A DNA stretch of 64,000 nt from a virus: IMG/VR virus record IMGVR_UViG_3300025648_000015, positions 52,146 to 116,145 of that record; one strand, 5' to 3'. Made by a program: the position numbers and the translations under genes. The notes under the pieces were generated by a model. It searched no databases, was not told the origin of the DNA, and saw only the letters and a program-made list of their open reading frames with translations. Positions 59,821-64,000 of this stretch are shown one piece after another. Position 1 is the first letter of the stretch. Every line of letters starts with the position of its first letter.

Positions 59821-60219
59821 AAACTGGCTTACACCATCACGCTCTGGATTGTACAAATCAATATGCTGATTCTGTACAAGATGGAAGAAAGAGTTCGCGA
59901 TCTTATGTTCCGTACAGCTATTAACTGACTGGAACGGACCGTGCTTAACCTCTGAACGGATCACTTTCTTAGTGTCCTGAAACAGAGATTTTGCGGTGAC
60001 CTCTTTCAACCTGGGAGTACTAGATATAAGTTGCCAGACACCCGCGGGGGAGACTTCCATCTTAACCACCGCAAAGGTATCTGACAAATCAAAACAACCA
60101 ACGTGTATATGATGACGGCCAAAGTACTCCAGCCACTCATCAAAGACATAGCCCAAAGGACTATCTTCTACACGTACTTGATTGTACTTCCAGCACGCGC
60201 TGTGAAGTGTCATTAGCAT
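59818..60219 (-). CDS. Hypothetical protein
   Basis: 133 aa, alpha/beta with many aromatic residues (LHSACWKYNQVRVEDSPLGYVFDEWLEYFGRHHIHVGCFDLSDTF). No family recognised. It lies between the lysin-like gene and the parS-bearing gap. Confidence 0.58.
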   Translation of the reverse strand: MLMTLHSACWKYNQVRVEDSPLGYVFDEWLEYFGRHHIHVGCFDLSDTFAVVKMEVSPAGVWQLISSTPRLKEVTAKSLFQDTKKVIRSEVKHGPFQSVNSCTEHKIANSFFHLVQNQHIDLYNPERDGVSQF

Positions 60220-60612
60220 AACACTACCTTACTTTCTTGTTATTTACTTAGCTTGCATACCCCCAAGCCAGGGAAGGATATATCTGTACTCCCGTACATA
60301 GATAACCCTGTAGCCACCACCATACCTTTATATGATGATGACTACACAGCCACCTATAAACTGCATGTATACCTAAGGTATCCACACCACTTTACACCAC
60401 ATCGCTCCACATCAAACCACTATGCTCCATATGAGTACCATTATAGTGGTAAAGAGAGTGCCTTAGATATGTGTAAACATGTCTCAAAATATGCCCATTT
60501 TTATAATATATAGGAAATAAACGGCCACATAGCATAATAAGCTATTACCTTACTATGATCCGATCTTATGCCCTAAGTAAATAAGCTATTATATGTATAT
60601 CGGATCGATATA

Positions 60613-60630
60613 ATGTTCCACGTGGAACAT
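60613..60630. promoter_or_regulatory. parS-like ParB-binding palindrome (perfect)
   Basis: ATGTTCCACGTGGAACAT is a perfect 18-bp palindrome. The core TGTTCCACGTGGAACA matches the bacterial ParB site family TGTTNCACGTGNAACA. No ParB or ParA gene is visible in this window, so a host ParB may be the reader. Confidence 0.75.
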
Positions 60631-60713
60631 ACTGACTAACATATGCGGAGATCCAATACACCCGTATATTATTTCCTTACTAGGGTATTAGCTTATTAGC
60701 ATAATAGCCTATA

Positions 60714-60729
60714 CGTTCCACGTGAAACA
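60714..60729. promoter_or_regulatory. parS-like ParB-binding site (second copy)
   Basis: CGTTCCACGTGAAACA, 14 of 14 at the core GTTYCACGTGRAAC positions. It lies 100 bp from the first site and 13 bp from the stop of the gene at 60743. Two sites close together are typical of ParB-recruiting loci. Confidence 0.72.
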
Positions 60730-60742
60730 TATCGAACTTGAA

Positions 60743-61051
60743 TTAGAAGCTTAGCTCTATTCCATCCAGAGCCCACTCTGATACTAATGGGCATATGGTA
60801 TAGGTAAGTTTGATGGGCTTAGATGAGTAGTTTGTTTCCCCGACGACATGCGCGGAGATAGTATCTTCCTCATCATTAATAACCCACTTGGTAGGTGCTA
60901 TACCATAGAACTCAGTCATACTAATGACTGCCATTTCCACGGATGGAAAACTATCTTGTATAACACCACACCTGGTCTTAGCCTTATGGACAATCCTATC
61001 CCATAGAGTAGGCCGGTCAATCCAAGTTATCACAAATCGCTCTTCGATCAT
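60743..61051 (-). CDS. Hypothetical protein
   Basis: 102 aa, beta-rich (RFVITWIDRPTLWDRIVHKAKTRCGVIQDSF; TNYSSKPIKLTYTICPLVSEWALDGIELSF). Higher GC than most leftward genes. No family recognised. Confidence 0.58.
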   Translation of the reverse strand: MIEERFVITWIDRPTLWDRIVHKAKTRCGVIQDSFPSVEMAVISMTEFYGIAPTKWVINDEEDTISAHVVGETNYSSKPIKLTYTICPLVSEWALDGIELSF

Positions 61052-61098
61052 GATTATATTCCTTTCTCTTACTTATATTTAGTTTCCCCATAAGGGAG

Positions 61099-61144
61099 CA
61101 CCTCGGAGGGGAATCGAACCCCTCCAAGCCCACCAGGGCGAGGT
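61099..61144 (-). ncRNA. tRNA-like minihelix 5 (acceptor + T arm)
   Basis: Minus strand: ACCUCGC, linker CCUGGUGGGCUUGG, AGGGG, UUCGAUU, CCCCU, CCGAGGU, G. Six of seven acceptor pairs and all T-stem pairs form; the innermost pair is C-C. The linker again contains UGGU. It lies after the stop of the gene at 61165 and before the gene at 60743. Confidence 0.7.
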
Positions 61145-61164
61145 TACCTACTACTTACAACCTA

Positions 61165-61932
61165 TTACAGGTTGTTCTTGATGCTCTTGAATGTCTCAAG
61201 GAATAGCATCTGCTGGAACAGCTTCTTCTGGTCCTCAGCCATCTCTTCCACAGTCTCCTGTGAGAGCTTGTTGAGTGCTTCAGAGTACGTGTTGATAACA
61301 CCGCTGGCCTGAACGTGGTTCAGAACGGTGTCGTACACTACAGGTGAACCGAGAGCGATTGCACGGTTCTTGGTAGCACCTGTCTCTGGAAGCATGTAGA
61401 ACTTCTGCTGTGCCAGATCCTTAACGTACAGCTTGATGCGTAGCTCAGCACCGTTCAGCTTCTCGTACTGCTCAATTGCAGTTACGATGCCACTGGTTAC
61501 GTACTGGCGCTGACGCAGCACCTCGTAGTACTGACGACCCTTCTTGTCCGTCAACAGTCCAGAGTTGATAATGAACTGTGTACGGGAACGGTTGTACTTA
61601 CCCGAGTACGCCATAGATGGAGTAACGATGTCGCTTGGCTCGATGCGAGTAGCAACTTCTACAAGCTTACGACCGTACTCGAGGTTCTGGTTAGTGAACA
61701 CATCGAATACACGTCCCATGCTGTAGTCGTTGTCTTGCTTAGCCATGCTGATAGCGTTGCCAGCAATCTGGTCGTAGGTGAATCCACCCAAGATCAGATA
61801 CTGAACAGCGTCCACCAACATCGTGTGCTCTGCTGACGACTCCACTGATGTGTCAACGAAGGCTGCACGTAATACTTCTTGTGCCTCCTCTGCTGTCATT
61901 GATACAGTGTTGGATACATTGAATTCTGACAT
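61165..61932 (-). CDS. Hypothetical protein
   Basis: 255 aa. VSMTAEEAQEVLRAAFVDTSVESS, then AVQYLILGGFTYDQIAG and a basic SGKYNRSRTQFIINSGLLTDKKGRQYYEVLRQRQYV. Codon use is GC-richer than the rest of the leftward operon. It resembles a late, abundant protein by composition only. Near its 5' end the leader carries the cloverleaf element. Confidence 0.6.
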   Translation of the reverse strand: MSEFNVSNTVSMTAEEAQEVLRAAFVDTSVESSAEHTMLVDAVQYLILGGFTYDQIAGNAISMAKQDNDYSMGRVFDVFTNQNLEYGRKLVEVATRIEPSDIVTPSMAYSGKYNRSRTQFIINSGLLTDKKGRQYYEVLRQRQYVTSGIVTAIEQYEKLNGAELRIKLYVKDLAQQKFYMLPETGATKNRAIALGSPVVYDTVLNHVQASGVINTYSEALNKLSQETVEEMAEDQKKLFQQMLFLETFKSIKNNL

Positions 61933-62024
61933 ATTGTCTTCCTTCTTTTCTTATTTATTTGTTTCCTCAGTTCCGCTGAGTTACCGGTACTGCTGTTACT
62001 CCTGCATCCCTGCAGTGGTAACGT

Positions 62025-62089
62025 CCCTAGGTCAGATTTGACCCTGACCCTCCGTTGGACTGGAGTCTAGGTGGATAGCCTAGATAGGG
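62025..62089 (-). ncRNA. Perfect four-way cloverleaf RNA
   Basis: Minus strand, 65 nt with no unpaired junction base: CCCUA closes on UAGGG; inside are UCUAGG-CUAUCCA-CCUAGA (6 bp), CUCC-AGUCCAAC-GGAG (4 bp) and GGUCAG-GGUCAAAU-CUGACC (6 bp). The last loop resembles a T loop (GGUCAAAU). It starts about eight bases after the stop of the gene at 62097. A tRNA-like or attenuator-type element. No anticodon or CCA, so it is not a tRNA. Confidence 0.6.
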
Positions 62090-62096
62090 TAACCCG

Positions 62097-62378
62097 TTAG
62101 TCTGTCAAGACTACGAAGTTAGGCTTGATATCCTCTACCCTGACTTCGTTATAATCGTTGCATATGACGACCTCGATATCACCTGTGCCACTGATAACAG
62201 TGACACAAAGATCTGCCCCGAGTAGACCAGGTATAAACTTCCTATCTGGATCTTTGCGTACCGAGTTCCATCTGTTTTGTACAGCCAACAGAAGTGAACC
62301 TCCATACAGCTCTCTAGGTTGAGGCTCAGGTGTATCTGACCAGATCATTGTTGACCAGGCTAGAATTGTCTCTGACAT
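62097..62378 (-). CDS. Hypothetical protein
   Basis: 93 aa. TILAWSTMIWSDTPEPQPRELYGGSLLLAVQNRWNSVRKD then LLGADLCVTVISGTGDIEVVICNDYNEVRVEDIKPNFVVL, beta-rich. No family recognised. Good AAAGGAAATA site. Confidence 0.6.
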   Translation of the reverse strand: MSETILAWSTMIWSDTPEPQPRELYGGSLLLAVQNRWNSVRKDPDRKFIPGLLGADLCVTVISGTGDIEVVICNDYNEVRVEDIKPNFVVLTD

Positions 62379-62399
62379 ATATTTCCTTTCTTACTTGTT

Positions 62400-62460
62400 A
62401 TTTACTGCAGATGTCTCACGACATGTAGCCACCACCGAGTTACCCCGGTGATGCCAGCCT
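62400..62460 (-). ncRNA. Hairpin pair in intergenic leader
   Basis: Minus strand: CACCG-GGGTAACT-CGGTG and then ATGTC-GTGA-GACAT, a GNRA hairpin of the same kind that follows the minihelices. The first loop is a poor match to a T loop. It lies between genes at 62471 and 62097. Confidence 0.4.
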
Positions 62461-62470
62461 GTCTAGAGGC

Positions 62471-62659
62471 TTAGTTACAACCACCACACTCACAACCGCA
62501 GTCAGAACAGCAGTGTGTGCGACGTGGTTCCTCAGGTTCAATTACTTCAACCATTGGGGGAGCAAGCTCACCAGACTCAAACTCATCTAGGAACTCATTC
62601 CAGTCATGGAGACCCTGAAGTTGATTGTATTTGTATAAGCTAATGCTCATATTTATCAT
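62471..62659 (-). CDS. Small protein with Cys-rich tail
   Basis: 62 aa, LYKYNQLQGLHDWNEFLDEFESGEL then THCCSDCGCECGGCN, six Cys and a probable metal cluster. GGAAATGATAA precedes the start. No family recognised. Confidence 0.55.
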   Translation of the reverse strand: MINMSISLYKYNQLQGLHDWNEFLDEFESGELAPPMVEVIEPEEPRRTHCCSDCGCECGGCN

Positions 62660-62667
62660 TTCCTTAC

Positions 62668-62856
62668 TTATTTGTTATTGACAATCACAGTGATGAGCGT
62701 AGCCACGACTGAGGCCACACCTGCAACACAACAAACAATCTGTGCTATGCCCATAGTTGTGTACCACGCCATCTGTACAGCTACTGTTGCTGTTATTACA
62801 GACAACAATAAACTGCTCAATAAGACTATGATGATGTCTATACGGTTCATTTTCAT
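62668..62856 (-). CDS. Two-pass membrane protein
   Basis: 62 aa, two hydrophobic segments: IDIIIVLLSSLLLSVITATVAVQM and MGIAQIVCCVAGVASVVATLITVI. The ATG after AAGGAGCATG is the first start of the leftward operon. No family recognised. Holin-like size, but that role is not supported by more than size and the topology. Confidence 0.58.
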   Translation of the reverse strand: MKMNRIDIIIVLLSSLLLSVITATVAVQMAWYTTMGIAQIVCCVAGVASVVATLITVIVNNK

Positions 62857-63159
62857 GCTCCTTGTTTTTCTTACTTGTGTATTTGATGTTGCAAGGCATG
62901 GTCCTTAGTTGTACTAACTATATGAGATAGTCCAAAGAAGTTCATAACCTTTTTGTCTATTCGACGCAAGCATCAAAGTAAGGCGTAAAATAGGGAGACA
63001 GATTTTTGCCTTTTCCAGAAACAAAGGGTTTTAGATGGGACCCCTATTGTAGGGAAAAGGTGCCTTAAAAAAAATGGCGGGGACCCCTTGGGGCATTTTT
63101 AGAAACATTGTAAAATAGGGTGCTACTTACTATAGGATATAGACACGAAAGGATTCGTC
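62857..63159. other. Divergent intergenic region
   Basis: About 300 bp between the leftward operon and the rightward block. No gene found. It has the repeated word GTAAAATAGGG (62985 and 63110), two GGGACCCCT blocks (63038, 63081), an A run near 63066, and the rightward promoter at 63108. Leftward promoters probably lie around 62910-62960 but I see no good match. Confidence 0.5.
63108..63136 (+). promoter_or_regulatory. Promoter TTGTAA-N17-TATAGG
   Basis: TTGTAA at 63108-63113 and TATAGG at 63131-63136 are 17 bp apart. The GTAAAATAGGG repeat overlaps it. A GAAAGGA ribosome site and the ATG at 63160 follow. Confidence 0.5.
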
Positions 63160-63585
63160 ATGCCATTTATCCCCGACCCACTATCCCCATTGGATATTAA
63201 GAATGTAAGAATAGCAAGTCTTTCTAAGACAGCTAATAATGCTCAACATCACGAAGATATGATAGCTCATCATCATAGCGTTGCCAAATCTTTGGATAAC
63301 CTTGCTCAAAGGTATCAAATAAATGGTGATAAAGATTCATACAACAACTTTACAAGTAAAGCAATGGAACACCGTAATATTGCTGATGCTCACAGAGAAG
63401 TAAGAGACTATATGAACAATGTACCAAAACCTGATGACAATCGAGACTATGTTAATTCTGCTGGTACATACCAAAGGGCTGAATGTGAACAATGCAATGG
63501 TAAAGGTGTTTCTAGGAAAAACACACAATGTGGACATTGCCGTGGCACTGGTTCTAAGATTACTTTCAATAATAATCCAAAATAA
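63160..63585 (+). CDS. Protein with DnaJ-type zinc finger
   Basis: 141 aa. A helical His-rich N-terminal half (NNAQHHEDMIAHHHSVAKSLDNLAQRYQ) and C-terminal AECEQCNGKGVSRKNTQCGHCRGTG, two CXXCXGXG motifs as in the DnaJ cysteine-rich domain. No J domain. First gene of the resumed rightward head block. TAATG junction with the next gene. Confidence 0.68.
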   Translation: MPFIPDPLSPLDIKNVRIASLSKTANNAQHHEDMIAHHHSVAKSLDNLAQRYQINGDKDSYNNFTSKAMEHRNIADAHREVRDYMNNVPKPDDNRDYVNSAGTYQRAECEQCNGKGVSRKNTQCGHCRGTGSKITFNNNPK

Positions 63586-63866
63586 TGGCTACAGCAAAAC
63601 CAAAGACAACAAAGATAGAAGCACCTATAGAGGAAGCTCTACAAGGCCTCAGTGATGTTCTACAAGAAGAAGCTAAAGTAGAAGAAGTAGTTATTGCGGA
63701 AGCTGTCGAAGAAGCTTTGGTAGAAGAGCCTGTAGCCGTAGAAGCAATCGTAGAGGCCTCACAAGCCCCTGTAGAGGAAGTAACCCCTCCAGTAGCACCA
63801 TTCGGTAGCAAACCTATTTGGCATGGTGCAATGACAGGTCAAATCCATAAGCAAAGGAACCAGTAA
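63585..63866 (+). CDS. Acidic Val/Glu-rich protein
   Basis: 93 aa. The middle is Glu/Val/Ala-rich, low complexity (EEALVEEPVAVEAIVEAS), and the ends are short basic/ordinary pieces (ATAKPKTTKIEAP; GSKPIWHGAMTGQIHKQRN). Perhaps a disordered linker protein. No family recognised. Confidence 0.55.
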   Translation: MATAKPKTTKIEAPIEEALQGLSDVLQEEAKVEEVVIAEAVEEALVEEPVAVEAIVEASQAPVEEVTPPVAPFGSKPIWHGAMTGQIHKQRNQ

Positions 63867-63867
63867 T

Positions 63868-64000
63868 ATGAACTGGAACCAACGTTACGCTAATGATAAT
63901 TCATTATATGACTTTTCTAACTTTTATGAAAAGTTCAATAGCGATGCTGATAAGTATAATAAAGGAAAAGCTGAAGAGTATGAAAATTACCATAATGGTA
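63868..64000 (+). CDS. RYA-motif protein, 5' part (runs off the right edge)
   Basis: Starts MNWNQRYANDNSLYDF, the RYA N-terminal motif shared with the proteins at 44327, 45164 and 45884. Only 44 residues are in the window. It is charged and Asn/Lys-rich so far. The family is unknown to me. Confidence 0.55.
   Translation, partial: MNWNQRYANDNSLYDFSNFYEKFNSDADKYNKGKAEEYENYHNG

Larger units (their letters stand above)
60220..60742. other. AT-rich non-coding gap with parS and repeats
   Basis: Over 500 bp without a convincing gene. It holds related AT-rich repeats (AGCATAATAAGCTATTA at 60531, AAATAAGCTATTATATG at 60579, TTAGCTTATTAGCATAATAG at 60686), GATC-palindrome blocks (GATCCGATC, CGGATCGAT) and two parS-like sites. 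The left part is Tyr/His-codon-like but probably not coding. The layout is like a partition site, possibly together with a replication origin. Confidence 0.5.

Noticed and set aside
60253-60513. Rightward 86-aa reading frame in the parS gap, His/Tyr-rich, TTG start
   Set aside because: No ribosome-binding site, odd composition, opposite to flanking genes, and it lies in a region of repeats. I read the region as non-coding.
1-64000. CRISPR arrays, insertion sequences or integrase/attachment sites
   Set aside because: No regularly spaced repeats, transposase, integrase or att-like repeats were found.

Overview
The window is a dense, almost intron-free stretch of a large double-stranded DNA tailed phage, AT-rich throughout. 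Two WhiB-type Fe-S regulators, two secreted Rpf/transglycosylase-like proteins and a parS sequence of actinobacterial type point to an actinobacterial host. The low GC and the Lake-phage style of the accessory genes suggest a freshwater, low-GC actinobacterium, but that is inference. The baseplate genes (gp25-like, baseplate J-like) imply a contractile-tailed, myovirus-like particle.

Layout. 1-8.7 kb (+): the end of a baseplate/tail module (hub C-terminus, tail-collar protein, gp25-like wedge, baseplate J-like protein, two large structural proteins). 8.8-17 kb (+): SNF2-type helicase, an Rpf-like lysin, WhiB, three glycosyltransferases of different families, a tRNA-Arg and a proteasome/HslV-like Ntn hydrolase. 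17-36 kb (+): the replication and recombination block: 5'-3' exonuclease, a LuxC-like protein, DnaC-like loader, DnaB helicase, DnaG-type primase, a probable SSB, GroES-like co-chaperonin, DnaE polymerase, an endonuclease V-like glycosylase, RecA, three PD-(D/E)XK nucleases and a train of zinc-ribbon microproteins joined by ATGA/TAATG overlaps. 36-48.2 kb (+): a sigma region-4-like protein, then a packaging/head-associated block ending in the large terminase, with a DnaQ-type exonuclease inside it. 48.2-62.9 kb (-): a leftward operon of mostly unknown early-type genes plus WhiB, DUF2786, MoxR/VWA pair and a second lysin-like protein. 63.2-64 kb (+): head-associated genes resume.

The most unusual part is the leftward operon. 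Many of its stop-to-start gaps hold a compact folded RNA on the coding (minus) strand. Four are type II hammerhead-ribozyme-like (C-GAAA or GAUAA, GNRA-capped stem III, GUA/GUC, stem I, CUGAUGA-G). Five are tRNA-like minihelices: a 7-bp acceptor helix, a 10-15 nt linker replacing the D and anticodon arms, and a canonical T arm with a UUCGAYU loop. One is a perfect four-way cloverleaf with no unpaired junction bases. A gap of about 570 nt looks like a large ornate non-coding RNA, with two hairpins sharing the same GGGGAAGC loop. Together they look like RNA punctuation that could cut the polycistronic message between genes, by self-cleavage or by host RNase P/RNase Z. A 520-bp gap in the same operon carries two ParB-type parS sites inside AT-rich repeats.

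How the genes fit: the loader, helicase, primase, SSB, DnaE, exonucleases and RecA form a nearly self-sufficient replisome; WhiB, MerR-like, RHH-like and sigma-like proteins are candidate transcription regulators; GroES, MoxR/VWA and the Ntn hydrolase suggest phage control of protein folding and turnover.
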